Of a DNA stretch of 64,000 nucleotides, positions 1 to 9,667 are shown piece by piece. Where the stretch lies: NCBI GenBank assembly GCA_020632955.1, contig JACKEO010000002.1, positions 248,001-312,000 of the forward strand, written 5' to 3'. The position numbers and the translations under genes were made by a program. Under the pieces are notes generated by a model, which was not told the DNA's origin, made no database searches, and worked only from the letters and a program-made list of their open reading frames with translations. This stretch comes from Alphaproteobacteria bacterium (GTDB lineage: Bacteria > Myxococcota_A > UBA796 > GCA-2862545). Position 1 is the stretch's first letter. Each line of letters opens with the position of its first letter.

Positions 1-1480
1 GCGCCACCTCCTCCACCACCCGCGCCACGTCGGTGGGCGCAGGGCGGGCCGGCGGGCGGCGTGCGAGCTGGAGGTAGTGCGCGGTGACGGCCGTGAGGCG
101 ATCGATCTCGCCGGTGATGGTGGCGAGGATCTCCCCGGCCTCGGCGCGCCGCGCCGGCTCGAGCTGGCCCAGCTCCTCGGCGAGCAGCTCGGCGTTCAGC
201 GACAGCGCGTTGAGCGGGTTGCGCACCTCGTGGGTGATCTGGGCGAGCATCTGGCCGATGAGGGCCAGCCGCTCCGAGCGGGCGAGCCGCTCCTGGGCGC
301 GGAGCTGGTGGGTGACGTCGGCGATGACCGCGACCACGCCCCCCTCGCCGAAGGGCACGGCGCGCACGGCGTGGATGGTGCCCTCCGGCCCGTCGAGGCG
401 ATGGCGTCCGGGCGCCAGCGCCGCTTCGAGCAGGTCCGGAGGAGGCGCCCCCACCCGCAGCTGCCAGAGGTCCGCCGCCGCCGGGTTCACCAGCGACACG
501 CGCCCCTGCTCCACCACCACGAGGCCGTCGTCCAGCGAGTCCACGACGCTCCCGAGGTAGCGGGACAGGCGGTTGAGGTCCTCGGCCCGCTCCACGAGCG
601 AACGATCCCGCTCCTCGATCGCCTGGGCCATGTGGTTGAACTCGGTGGCCAGCAACCCCACCTCGTCACCCGACCGCACGGCCACCCGGGCCCCCACGGC
701 ACCGGCGGCCAGGCGCTGCACCTCCACCGTGAGCTGACGGATCGGCTGCAGCGCCAGGAAGGCCGCCGCGAGCAGCCCCACCGCGGCGGCGATGGCCGTG
801 GCCGACAGCCCCATCGCGATGGCCGTGGCCCGCGCCTGCTGCGCCCGCGTGGCCCGCGTGAGCGCCGTGATCCGCGCGTCCAGCGTGCGCTCCAGCTTGT
901 CGAACTCCTCCGACAGGGCCTTGGCCGTGCCCCGCAGCGGGCGCCTGAGGCGGTCCTGCGCCACCTCGAGCTGCCCCTCGTCGGCCATCGCCACGTAGGC
1001 GGCGGACTGCTGCTCGTAGCGGGCGAAGAGCTCCTCGAGCGTGTCGAGGTAGGCCAGGATCTTCGCGTGGAGCGCCGTCTCGGCCGCGTCGAGGGGCAGG
1101 TCGCCCATCGAGGCCGTGATGATGCGGGCGATCTCGAGGTTGTCGCGCAGGTCCTGGGTGTAGATCTCGGCGGCGCTGGTGTCGCCGGTGACCGGGCGCG
1201 GCAGCTCGCGGCTGATGCGGTTGAGGTCGCGCTGCACCCGCTCCTGATCGCGCTTGAGCCGGGCCACCTGCTTCGACAGCGGCAGGTAGCCCTCGGCCAC
1301 GAGCTGCAGCGAGGCGTTCACCGGTCCCTGCTGGGCGATGAGGAAGGCCTGGGCGCCGCCCATCGCGAGGAGCGCAGCGAGGAAGGCCGCCGCGATGCGG
1401 AAGCGGATGCTCCGCGGCCCGAGGGGGTCCGAGCGCCGGAGCCGACGGTCGTCGGAGCCGGACACGTCCGGCCTGCTCAC
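1..1480 (-). CDS. Sensor histidine kinase, C-terminus beyond window edge
   Basis: Membrane-bound two-component sensor kinase. From the N-terminus it shows a membrane helix (about residues 27-48), a long, largely helical extracytoplasmic sensor region, a second membrane helix (about 217-240), a HAMP linker, a PAS-like segment containing DGLVVVEQGRVSLVNPAAAD, and an H-box QITHEVRNPLNALSLNAELL whose phospho-accepting His is about residue 417. The ATP-binding domain lies outside the window, so only the first 493 residues are present. The GTG start at 1480 overlaps the stop of the upstream secreted-protein gene by four bases (GTGA), which implies translational coupling. A cognate response regulator may follow beyond position 1, but that cannot be seen. 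The ligand is unknown. Confidence 0.88.
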   Translation of the reverse strand, partial: MSRPDVSGSDDRRLRRSDPLGPRSIRFRIAAAFLAALLAMGGAQAFLIAQQGPVNASLQLVAEGYLPLSKQVARLKRDQERVQRDLNRISRELPRPVTGDTSAAEIYTQDLRDNLEIARIITASMGDLPLDAAETALHAKILAYLDTLEELFARYEQQSAAYVAMADEGQLEVAQDRLRRPLRGTAKALSEEFDKLERTLDARITALTRATRAQQARATAIAMGLSATAIAAAVGLLAAAFLALQPIRQLTVEVQRLAAGAVGARVAVRSGDEVGLLATEFNHMAQAIEERDRSLVERAEDLNRLSRYLGSVVDSLDDGLVVVEQGRVSLVNPAAADLWQLRVGAPPPDLLEAALAPGRHRLDGPEGTIHAVRAVPFGEGGVVAVIADVTHQLRAQERLARSERLALIGQMLAQITHEVRNPLNALSLNAELLAEELGQLEPARRAEAGEILATITGEIDRLTAVTAHYLQLARRPPARPAPTDVARVVEEVA

Positions 1481-2115
1481 CGCGAGGTGGCGTAGAAGGC
1501 GAGCCCGTTCCCCGAGGTCTCGGGGACGCGGCCCTCGGCCACCTGGACGACGAGGTCACCGCCGCCGGTGACCGTGAGCACGCCCCGGGCGTAGATCTGC
1601 GTGCCCTCGGGGTTGCGCACCGAGACGATGTGCTCGCCGGCCGACAGGTCGACGTCGATGCCCTCGCCGGGGGCCACCGTGTACCGACGGGTGTCGATCT
1701 GGACCAGGAGCCGCGCGCGCCCCGCCGTGCGGAAGCGCACCGGCACCGGTCCGAGCAGCGCGGGCGCGGCCGACGCGGCGACCTCGGGCGTGGGGGCGGG
1801 CGCCGCGGCCACGGCGGCGGCCGTAGAGGCAGGCGACGGCTCGGGCGCCCCCTCGGCCAGCGTCCCGACGCTCGTGCCCGTGCGACCGACGATCACCACC
1901 ACGGGCTGGTCGCCCACGTCGATCTCGTGCGCCGCCGGCGTGCCGCCGGTGGTGAGCGTGAGCGTGTGCTTCCCGGCGTCGACGGGCAGCTTCAGCACGC
2001 CCACGGTGTAGACCTCGGCCACCACGACGCCGTCGACGGCGAGGTGCACGGGGACTTTCGCATCGACGATGACCTCGCCACCGTGGGCGAGGAGACAGCT
2101 AAGGATCCACCACAT
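1477..2115 (-). CDS. Secreted hypothetical protein, PEGA-like beta domains
   Basis: A 212-residue protein with a very short hydrophobic N-terminus (WWILSCLLA) that could serve as a signal peptide. An N-terminal beta-rich segment (about 15-75) resembles PEGA-type surface domains: APVEV-like strand, then a DAGKHTLTLTTGG hairpin. An Ala/Pro-rich linker (about 85-120) and a second beta domain (about 120-205, with a similar LSAGEHIVSVRNPEG hairpin) follow. It is coupled by a GTGA overlap to the histidine kinase downstream, so it could be an accessory or sensory partner; that role is inferred only from context. The ATG has no Shine-Dalgarno sequence. A TAGGTC element at 2122-2127 would place transcription start at or next to the A of the ATG. 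Confidence 0.7.
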   Translation of the reverse strand: MWWILSCLLAHGGEVIVDAKVPVHLAVDGVVVAEVYTVGVLKLPVDAGKHTLTLTTGGTPAAHEIDVGDQPVVVIVGRTGTSVGTLAEGAPEPSPASTAAAVAAAPAPTPEVAASAAPALLGPVPVRFRTAGRARLLVQIDTRRYTVAPGEGIDVDLSAGEHIVSVRNPEGTQIYARGVLTVTGGGDLVVQVAEGRVPETSGNGLAFYATSR

Positions 2116-2121
2116 GGCGCC

Positions 2122-2127
2122 GACCTA
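2122..2127 (-). promoter_or_regulatory. Candidate -10 element (TAGGTC), leaderless configuration
   Basis: Sense-strand sequence GGTTAGGTCGGCGCC directly precedes the ATG at 2115. If TAGGTC is a -10 hexamer, transcription would begin 6-7 nt later, at the start codon. No ribosome-binding site is present, which fits a leaderless message. No clear -35 was found. Confidence 0.35.
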
Positions 2128-2165
2128 ACCGGCGCGGCGGCGCGCGCCCCTGCGTCGAACCCCGG

Positions 2166-2194
2166 TTGGCTCCGGGTATCCCTCCGGATACGCT
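2166..2194 (+). promoter_or_regulatory. Candidate promoter of the parvulin-pdxA operon
   Basis: TTGGCT (2166-2171) and TACGCT (2189-2194) are separated by 17 bp, about 60 bp upstream of the parvulin ATG. The spacer carries a perfect 6-bp hairpin, GTATCC-CTCC-GGATAC (2176-2191), so a structural or operator role is equally possible. The match to a sigma-70 consensus is partial. Confidence 0.35.
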
Positions 2195-2251
2195 CCGCAC
2201 CCGCCGAAGCACGCCATGGCCCCAGCTCCGAGGCTCCGGGAGGAACCCCCC

Positions 2252-3331
2252 ATGCTCCACACGCACGCCACGCCCCTCCGCCGCCGTCCGGCCTTCCGGC
2301 TGGCCGTCCCCGCCGTGGTGATCGCGGCCCTCCTCGGCTGCTCCGGCGGCAGCGCGCCCACCGGCGACGCCGGCGCCACCGCGGGCACGCCGATGCCCGC
2401 GCCCGCCGAGCAGGTCGGCGATCCCCTCGCCAAGGTCAACGGCGCCACCGTGGGCGGTGCCGCGTGGCTCGACACGGTCCATCGGCGCACCCCCGAGGAC
2501 GGCGAGCGCTGGACCACCACCGAGAAGCGCGAGATCCTCGACGACCTGATCGACGAGGAGCTGCTCTTCCAGGAGGCCTTCGCCCGCGGCCTCTACCAGG
2601 ACGGCAAGGTCCGCAAGATCCTGTCCAACCTGCTCCTGCGCTCCGAGATCTACGACAAGGTGCGCAACGAGGACTTCAGCGAGCAGGAGCTGCGCGCCTT
2701 CTTCGACGAGCACCGCAAGGACTTCGTGGTGCCCGAGAAGGCCCAGATCCTCCGCATCTTCGTGGCCGCCCTCGGCCGCCGCTCCGCCGACGAGGCCAAG
2801 GCCCTGGCCCTCGAGCTGCACGCCAAGGTGGCGAAGCAGCCGGGGTCCTTCCGCGACCTCGCCGTGGAGCACTCCGACGGCCCCTTCGCCCAGCGCGGCG
2901 GCGATCTGGGCTTCGTGGAGCGCGACGGGCGCCCGGGCGTGCCCGGCCAGGTCTTCACCACCGGCTTCGGCCTCGAGGAGGGTGCCATCAGCGAGCCCTT
3001 CGAGGCGGGCGGCGGCTGGAACATCGTGCAGCTCGTGCAGCGTCGCGAGCGCATCGAGCGCACCTTCGAGCAGATGCGCGGCTCCGTGCTCCGCCGCATG
3101 AAGAACGAGCGCTACGAGCAGCTCACCGAGGCCTTCGTGGAGGGCCTGCGCGCCAAGGCCAGCATCAGCGTCGACGAGGGCGCCCTCGCCACCTTCGACG
3201 CCCCGGTGCCCAAGCGTCCGTCGGCCCGCGTGCTGGAGCGTCCCGTGCCCTCCGAGGGCATCGTGAACCCGCCGCCCCCGGCCGACGAGGACCCGCTGAA
3301 CGGCGAGCCCGATCCGCTGCTGTCGGAGTGA
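2252..3331 (+). CDS. Parvulin-type peptidyl-prolyl isomerase lipoprotein
   Basis: A 359-residue periplasmic folding factor. A signal peptide ends in the lipobox ALLGC (Cys30). A SurA/PpiC-type helical N-domain follows (about 55-150), then a PpiC rotamase domain (about 155-265) with the family landmarks FRDLAVEHSDGPFAQRGGDL and a GAISEPFEAGGGWNIVQL strand-loop. The tail is basic, then Pro/Glu-rich. The ATG at 2252 is chosen over an in-frame ATG at 2216 because GGGAGGAA lies six bases upstream and the signal peptide starts correctly. It overlaps the next SurA-like gene by GTGA, so two chaperones and pdxA form one operon. Function in outer-membrane protein folding is inferred from family and neighbour. 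Confidence 0.88.
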   Translation: MLHTHATPLRRRPAFRLAVPAVVIAALLGCSGGSAPTGDAGATAGTPMPAPAEQVGDPLAKVNGATVGGAAWLDTVHRRTPEDGERWTTTEKREILDDLIDEELLFQEAFARGLYQDGKVRKILSNLLLRSEIYDKVRNEDFSEQELRAFFDEHRKDFVVPEKAQILRIFVAALGRRSADEAKALALELHAKVAKQPGSFRDLAVEHSDGPFAQRGGDLGFVERDGRPGVPGQVFTTGFGLEEGAISEPFEAGGGWNIVQLVQRRERIERTFEQMRGSVLRRMKNERYEQLTEAFVEGLRAKASISVDEGALATFDAPVPKRPSARVLERPVPSEGIVNPPPPADEDPLNGEPDPLLSE

Positions 3332-4581
3332 GCGTGCCTGCCTGGCTCCGATCCCCGGCGATGGGGGGGCTGCTCCTGCTGCTCCTCTCCCCCACCGCCT
3401 CCGCCGCCGAGCGCGTGGTGGATCGCCTCGCCGCCGTGGTGAACGACGAGGTGATCACCCTGTCGGACGTGTACCTCCGTGGGCGCGCCTTCATCGAGAA
3501 CCAGTGCGGTGAGGCCGGCGCGCCCCCCGACTGCCGCGACCAGCTCGAGGCCGAGATCCTCGACACCCTCGTGCTCCTCGAGCTGGAGCGCCAGGAGCTC
3601 GCCCGCCAGGGACGCGACGTCGGCGAGCGCGAGATCGACCGGGCGATCGAGCAGACGGTGCAGCAGTACGGCTTCGCCGACCGCGACGCCCTGCGCGACG
3701 AGGTCGAGAAGCAGGGCTTCGGGTGGGAGGTCTACCGCCAGCTCCAGATCGTCGATCCCCTGCGTCGCGAGGCCTTCGCCCAGCTGGTGCTCCGCACCCG
3801 GGTGTCGATCACCGAGGACGAGCTCCGCGACCAGTACCAGCGCCTCCTGCGCGGCCTGGAGCCCGAGACCCGCGTGCGGCTGTCGGCCTTCGGCTACGTG
3901 ATCCCCGACAGCGGTCCCGGCGCGCTCGTGGAGGCGGTGGGGCGCGTGCGCGAGGCCATCGTCGCCATCCGCGCAGGCCAGCGCACCTGGGAGGACGCGG
4001 TCGCCGAGCTCGACACCGCCGGCCTCGGCCCGATCTTCGCCGGCCAGTCCCTCGCCCTGCCCGATCTCCGCGAGAACCTCCGCAAGGCCGTGGCCGCCAC
4101 GGCCGAGGGCGCACTCGCCGAGCCCATCGCCGCCGACGGCGTGGTGTACGGACTCCGCGTCGACGCACGGGAGCAGATCCAGACCGATGCGGTGAGCTTC
4201 GAGCAGGCCCGTCCGCAGCTCGAGAACGAGATCTTCGCCCGCAAGATGAGCGACGCCGAGGAGGAGTGGTACGCGCTCGCGCGCCGCCGGGCCTCCATCC
4301 AGTGGTTCCTCGACGTGCCGCAGCCCACCCTGCTCGACACGGGGCGGGAGCGCGCCCGTCCGGGAGCCGAGGTCGAGGAGCCGGCCTCGGCCGAGCCCGC
4401 GACGCCTCCGGCCGACGAGGCCGGCTCGACGGAGGAGGCAGCCGCCGCGCCCGCCGCGCCCGGCGAGGACGAGCCCGCCGACGAGGCCCAGGCCGCACCT
4501 GCCGACGGCACGCCCGCCGACGACGCGCCCGCCACGTCCGGCGACGCCGAGCCGGGCGAGGACGCGCCGCCCGCGCCATGA
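3328..4581 (+). CDS. SurA-like periplasmic chaperone, degenerate PPIase region
   Basis: A 417-residue secreted protein. The signal peptide (hydrophobic MGGLLLLLLSPTASA) leads directly into a SurA N-terminal domain with the typical opening VVNDEVITLSDVYLRGR. The central region (about 165-290) follows the parvulin layout but lacks a convincing PPIase core, so it may be a chaperone without isomerase activity. The last 75 residues are a low-complexity Ala/Pro/Glu/Asp tail. The start chosen is the GTG at 3328, overlapping the previous stop; GTG 3334 or ATG 3361 would also keep the signal peptide. It overlaps pdxA by ATGA. The surA-pdxA pairing is the same as in Escherichia coli, which supports the assignment. 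Confidence 0.85.
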   Translation: MSVPAWLRSPAMGGLLLLLLSPTASAAERVVDRLAAVVNDEVITLSDVYLRGRAFIENQCGEAGAPPDCRDQLEAEILDTLVLLELERQELARQGRDVGEREIDRAIEQTVQQYGFADRDALRDEVEKQGFGWEVYRQLQIVDPLRREAFAQLVLRTRVSITEDELRDQYQRLLRGLEPETRVRLSAFGYVIPDSGPGALVEAVGRVREAIVAIRAGQRTWEDAVAELDTAGLGPIFAGQSLALPDLRENLRKAVAATAEGALAEPIAADGVVYGLRVDAREQIQTDAVSFEQARPQLENEIFARKMSDAEEEWYALARRRASIQWFLDVPQPTLLDTGRERARPGAEVEEPASAEPATPPADEAGSTEEAAAAPAAPGEDEPADEAQAAPADGTPADDAPATSGDAEPGEDAPPAP

Positions 4582-5522
4582 GCCGCGCCCTCGTGCTCAC
4601 GCCGGGCGACCCGCAGGGGATCGGTCCGGAGGTGGCCTGCCGAGCGCTGGTGGCTCGCCCCCCCGCCCGCCCGGTCCTCCTGGTGGGGGACCCCGAGCCC
4701 GTGCGCCGCGAGGCGGAGGCCTGTGGCCTGGAGCTGGCGCCCCTCGACGCACACGACCTCCCCACCGGCGCCGTCGGACTCCTCCCGCCGCCCCCGGGCC
4801 CGGAGCCCGTGGAGGTGCGCGCGCTGCGCTGGGCCGTGGCCGCCTGCCTCGACGGCCGCGCCGCAGGCCTCGTCACCGGCCCGATCCACAAGGCGCGGCT
4901 CGCGGCCCAGGGCTTCGCCCACGCAGGCCACACCGACTTCCTGGGCGCGCTGTGCGGCGTGGAGCGCCCCGTGATGGCCTTCACCGGCGGGGAGCTGCGG
5001 GTGGCGCTGGTCACGGTGCACCTGCCGCTGGCGCGCGTCCCTGCGGCGGTGACGTCCGAGGGCGTGCTCCACACCGTGTGCCGCGCCCACGAGGCGCTAC
5101 GCGACCAGCTCGGGCTGCCTGCGCCGCGCCTCGTGGTCTGCGGCCTGAACCCCCACGCGGGCGACGACGGCCTGCTGGGACGCGAGGAGCTCGAGGTGAT
5201 CGGCCCGGCGGTGCGCGCCGCACGTGCCCAGGGCGTCGACGCCCGGGGACCCGTGAGCGCCGAGGCCGCCTTCCTCGACGCCCGCGCCGGCCGGGCCGAC
5301 CTCGTGGTGGCGATGTACCACGACCAGGGCCTCGCCCCGCTGAAGGCCGTGGACTTCGGCCGCAGCGTGAACTGGACCCTCGGCATGCCGATCGTGCGCA
5401 CCAGCGTCGATCACGGCACGGCGGACGATCTCGTCGGCACGGGCCGCGCCGATCCGTCCAGCATGGTGGCGGCACTGGAGCTCGCCAGCCAGCTCGCCGA
5501 CGTCCGCGAAGGCCGGGCCTGA
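4578..5522 (+). CDS. pdxA: 4-hydroxythreonine-4-phosphate dehydrogenase
   Basis: NAD(P)-dependent cytoplasmic enzyme of pyridoxal phosphate synthesis. It oxidises 4-phosphohydroxy-L-threonine before condensation with deoxyxylulose phosphate. It has 314 residues, slightly short for the family. It opens with LTPGDPQGIGPEV, has GPIHKARL and GHTDFLGAL (metal His about 118), and ends with MYHDQGLAPLKAVDFGRSVN (His about 248) and SVDHGTADDLVG (His about 279), so all three metal-binding His motifs are present. The ATG overlaps the surA-like stop (ATGA), placing it third in the chaperone operon. The PLP-homeostasis gene yggS is elsewhere in the window. Confidence 0.95.
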   Translation: MSRALVLTPGDPQGIGPEVACRALVARPPARPVLLVGDPEPVRREAEACGLELAPLDAHDLPTGAVGLLPPPPGPEPVEVRALRWAVAACLDGRAAGLVTGPIHKARLAAQGFAHAGHTDFLGALCGVERPVMAFTGGELRVALVTVHLPLARVPAAVTSEGVLHTVCRAHEALRDQLGLPAPRLVVCGLNPHAGDDGLLGREELEVIGPAVRAARAQGVDARGPVSAEAAFLDARAGRADLVVAMYHDQGLAPLKAVDFGRSVNWTLGMPIVRTSVDHGTADDLVGTGRADPSSMVAALELASQLADVREGRA

Positions 5523-5541
5523 TCGCGCTCCGATCGGCGGG

Positions 5542-6042
5542 TCAGCCGGCCTCGCCCTCGGGGGAGACGAGCGGACAGGGGGGGGTCTCGGGCTGACCCT
5601 CGAGCAGCGCCGGCGCCGGTCCGCGCGCCACGCAGTCGGTGGGCGTGCCCTCGAGATCGGTCACCCAGATCCACGCCGAAGGCTCGTCGAGGCAGGACAG
5701 GGCGGTCTGCCCGTCGGAGGCCTGGCGGAAGTCGAGCACCACCGCCACGCCCAGGGTGAGCTGGTCGCCCCCGCCCTCGGGCTCGGCGCCCACCGACCGG
5801 AAGCGCGTGTGACGCTCCACCCAGCTGCCGTCGGTGGTCCACAGCAGCACCGCGCTCCCGGCCCACGAGCTCGTGGCCACGTCCACCGTCCACGCAGCGC
5901 CCTCGGCGTCACACGACAGGCGGGCCGCACGGATCGTGGGCGGAGCCAGATCCGGGACCCGCGAGGAGCGCTCGGCCATGCCGGGCGGGACGCAGGCCAC
6001 GAGGCCGCCGGCGATCGCTGCTGTGGCCAGACGGCTGCGCAC
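5542..6042 (-). CDS. Lipoprotein of unknown function
   Basis: A 166-residue protein with signal peptide and lipobox GLVAC (Cys17), followed by a beta-rich domain (about 35-150) with four Cys residues that could form disulfides. No family was recognised. The GTG at 6042 is chosen because GGAGGGAGA lies immediately upstream and it begins the signal peptide; longer readings upstream lack a plausible N-terminus. It is convergent with pdxA, leaving a 19-bp gap. The gene upstream on the same strand is another lipoprotein, separated by a strong hairpin, so this is probably a separate transcript or one reached by read-through. Confidence 0.65.
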   Translation of the reverse strand: MRSRLATAAIAGGLVACVPPGMAERSSRVPDLAPPTIRAARLSCDAEGAAWTVDVATSSWAGSAVLLWTTDGSWVERHTRFRSVGAEPEGGGDQLTLGVAVVLDFRQASDGQTALSCLDEPSAWIWVTDLEGTPTDCVARGPAPALLEGQPETPPCPLVSPEGEAG

Positions 6043-6063
6043 CCTCTCCCTCCGACGACGAAG

Positions 6064-6089
6064 CCCCGCCCGGGAACTCCCGGACGGGG
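6064..6089 (-). terminator. Strong hairpin between two lipoprotein genes
   Basis: On the minus strand CCCCGTCCGGGA pairs with TCCCGGGCGGGG around a 2-nt loop, giving 12 bp with one mismatch. There is no U-tract, so intrinsic termination would be inefficient. It sits 54 bp past the stop of the Asp/Thr-repeat lipoprotein gene and 22 bp before the next GTG. It might instead protect the 3' end or attenuate. Confidence 0.45.
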
Positions 6090-6143
6090 CAACGTAGCGC
6101 AGACCTGCACCCGCGGACCGCACGAGGCGATCCGCGGCCGCCG

Positions 6144-6857
6144 TCAGGGGCTGACGGGCGACAGGGTGCGGCAGTTGGCCTTGGTGACCCAGCCCGGACG
6201 CGCCGAGCCCTTCGAGACGGGCGAGGCGGTGTAGCCCGCGTCGACGTTGAAGCCGAAGGCCACGCAGTCGTCGGGGGTGGCGGGATCGTTGGTGACGTCG
6301 TCGTCGCCCAGGAGCGCGGCGCTCGCGGGGCTCCACAGGCCCACGTAGAAGGCCGACTTGAAGTCGCCGCCCAGCTCGGCGGGATCGATCGAGCCGCCGG
6401 CCTTGCCGCACTTCCAGAAGGTGGTGGAGTCCGTGGTCCAGTTGTCGACCGTGGCGCCGGTGGTGAGCTCCCGCGCGAAGGGCGCGAAGCCGGCGCCGGG
6501 CGTGCCCTCGTCGAGGGTGTGGTACTCGCTCCAGGGCGAGGTCTGGCCCTGACGCGTCTCGACCACGTAGAAGGCGGCGACGCCCTCGCCGTTGGCCTCG
6601 ATCTCGAAGGAGATCTTGCCGGCGGTGCCGCAGTCGACGAAGTCCTTCCAGTCGCCCGTCCAGGCGTTCTCGTTCCACGCCAGGGCCACGGGGACGTCGG
6701 TGTCGTCCGTGTCGTCGGTGTCGGCCGTGTCGGCCGTGTCGACGGTGTCGGTGTCGGTGTCGGTGATGTCGGTGTCGGTGTCGTCGGTGCCCTTGGACGA
6801 ACCGGTGCCACAGGCGACGAGGCCGGCGAGCGCGACGAACAGGCTGATGCTCCGCAT
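6144..6857 (-). CDS. Asp/Thr-repeat lipoprotein with C-terminal beta domain
   Basis: A 237-residue surface lipoprotein. The signal peptide carries the lipobox LVAC (Cys16), followed by an Asp/Thr-repeat linker (residues 24-54) and a globular domain (about 60-237) built of two related halves. Each half contains a DCGTAGK or KCGKAGG motif and an AFYVV or AFYVG strand, which suggests an internal duplication. The linker style is common in myxobacterial surface lipoproteins and may bind calcium or act as a spacer; both are inferences. ATG 6857 is chosen because AGGAG precedes it and it begins the signal peptide; an upstream in-frame ATG at 6947 would destroy it. Substrate unknown. Confidence 0.75.
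   Translation of the reverse strand: MRSISLFVALAGLVACGTGSSKGTDDTDTDITDTDTDTVDTADTADTDDTDDTDVPVALAWNENAWTGDWKDFVDCGTAGKISFEIEANGEGVAAFYVVETRQGQTSPWSEYHTLDEGTPGAGFAPFARELTTGATVDNWTTDSTTFWKCGKAGGSIDPAELGGDFKSAFYVGLWSPASAALLGDDDVTNDPATPDDCVAFGFNVDAGYTASPVSKGSARPGWVTKANCRTLSPVSP
6693..6788 (-). repeat. Asp/Thr-coding short tandem repeat
   Basis: About 96 bp of degenerate GACACC/GACACCGAC-type units encode the Asp/Thr linker of the lipoprotein. Codon variation (Ile, Val, Ala interruptions) shows that protein composition, not DNA identity, is conserved. Confidence 0.8.
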
Positions 6858-6903
6858 GGGGGCGACTCCTCTGGTTGCCTGCACTCGTGCGCAGGACCGG
6901 CTG

Positions 6904-6932
6904 TTCCTAGCCCTCCGCCGAGGGCCGGGCAA
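6904..6932 (-). promoter_or_regulatory. Candidate promoter of the Asp/Thr-repeat lipoprotein
   Basis: TTGCCC (6927-6932) and TAGGAA (6904-6909) are spaced 17 bp apart on the minus strand, about 47 bp upstream of the ATG. This is a partial sigma-70-type match. Confidence 0.4.
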
Positions 6933-6969
6933 TCGCTCGCCTTGCACGTCCCTGACACCCCGGGGGTGA

Positions 6970-8661
<1,692 letters not shown>

Positions 8662-8664
8662 GCG

Positions 8665-8670
8665 TCCTCC
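8665..8670 (-). promoter_or_regulatory. Ribosome-binding site GGAGGA before CTG start of hflX
   Basis: GGAGGA on the minus strand ends three bases before CTG 8661. The CTG is the first codon of the conserved HflX N-terminus. This site decides the start because no standard start codon is available in frame. Confidence 0.55.
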
Positions 8671-8687
8671 GCAGCTCCACCTCCCAG

Positions 8688-8693
8688 CCTAGC
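8688..8693. promoter_or_regulatory. CTAG-centred element between divergent genes
   Basis: GCCTAGCCC (plus) reads GGGCTAGGC (minus), so the TAG[G/C] element points both ways. It lies 27 bp from the hflX CTG and about 25 bp from the propeller lipoprotein start. A shared bidirectional -10 region is possible. Confidence 0.3.
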
Positions 8694-8719
8694 CCGCCCG
8701 CCTCCACCCGGCCGTGCCC

Positions 8720-9667
8720 ATGCCCCCGCTCCTGCTGTCCCTGCTCCTGTCCGCGTGCGGTCCGCGCCCCGTGGCCGAGCCCTCCCTCGTGGTCACCCAG
8801 CACACGCCCTCCGGGCCGCGGGTGGCCCGGGTCACCCTGCCCGACGGCGCCACCACGCCGTTCACCTCGCTCACCGCCCACCACGGCGCGCTCGCCACCT
8901 GCACGGGCGGTCGCGTGCTCGCACAGCAGCAGGAGGGCGAGGGCGTGCGCCTGGTGGTGCTCGACGCGGAGGGCGTCCACCCCACGCCGCTCGCGGGCCT
9001 GCGCCTGCGCGCACCCGTCTGCACCGCCGAGGGCGCGATCGTCGTCGAGGCCGCCGTGGACGGCGCCGGCGACCTCTACCGGATCGACGCGGACGCGCTC
9101 ACCCGCCTGACGGACGTGGACGGGGGCTCCTTCGAGCCCGACCTGGCCGCGGACGGCACGCTGGTCTACGCCTCGAGCCGCGACGGGAACCCCGAGATCC
9201 ACGTCCAGGCCACCGACGGCAGCCCCGCGCGCCGCCTCACCCACCACCCGGCCGAGGACCTGCGCCCCCGCTGGTCTCCCGACGGGCACGCGCTGGTCTT
9301 CCTCACCGAGCGCGAGGGTCCGCTGCGGGCATGGACCATGGCGGCCGACGGCAGCGGCGCACGGCCGGTGCTGCCCGACGCCACCGGGGAGCACCTCGAC
9401 GCCGGCTGGACCCCCCGGGGCGACGTGGTGCTGGTGGTGGCCGACGCGCAGGGCCAGGACGTGGTGATCGCCGACCCGTCGCGTCGTCGCCCCGCGCGCC
9501 GCCTGGGCGGTCCCGACCCCGACGACGACCCGCAGGTCTCACCGGACGGGCGGTGGCTCGCCCGCACCCGTCGGGGCGACACCACCGTCGACGTGGTCCT
9601 CCTCGAGCTGGCGAGCGGGCGCGAGGTGGTCGTCCCCGGGGCCTGGGGCGCCCGCTGGCTGCGCTGA
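8720..9667 (+). CDS. TolB/PD40-like beta-propeller lipoprotein
   Basis: A 315-residue lipoprotein. The signal peptide ends in LLSAC (Cys13), then repeated PD40/WD40-like blades cover the rest. Examples are FEPDLAADGTLVYASSRDGN, LRPRWSPDGHALVFLTER and DPQVSPDGRWLARTRRGD, the classic TolB-repeat pattern of hydrophobic-SPDG-strand. It may be a binding or scaffold protein of the cell envelope; no Tol-Pal genes are nearby. ATG 8720 is chosen as the natural signal-peptide start, though GTG 8714 is in frame and equally close; neither has a Shine-Dalgarno sequence. Its 3' end overlaps the convergent GT-C-like gene by 129 bp. Confidence 0.82.
   Translation: MPPLLLSLLLSACGPRPVAEPSLVVTQHTPSGPRVARVTLPDGATTPFTSLTAHHGALATCTGGRVLAQQQEGEGVRLVVLDAEGVHPTPLAGLRLRAPVCTAEGAIVVEAAVDGAGDLYRIDADALTRLTDVDGGSFEPDLAADGTLVYASSRDGNPEIHVQATDGSPARRLTHHPAEDLRPRWSPDGHALVFLTEREGPLRAWTMAADGSGARPVLPDATGEHLDAGWTPRGDVVLVVADAQGQDVVIADPSRRRPARRLGGPDPDDDPQVSPDGRWLARTRRGDTTVDVVLLELASGREVVVPGAWGARWLR

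Noticed and set aside
1630..3327. Upstream extension of the SurA-like frame
   Set aside because: It runs over two other genes; the signal peptide begins only at 3328-3361.
6693..6788. CRISPR-like array
   Set aside because: Units are short coding repeats (Asp/Thr) without spacers; the same holds for 16574-16684 and 62153-62272.
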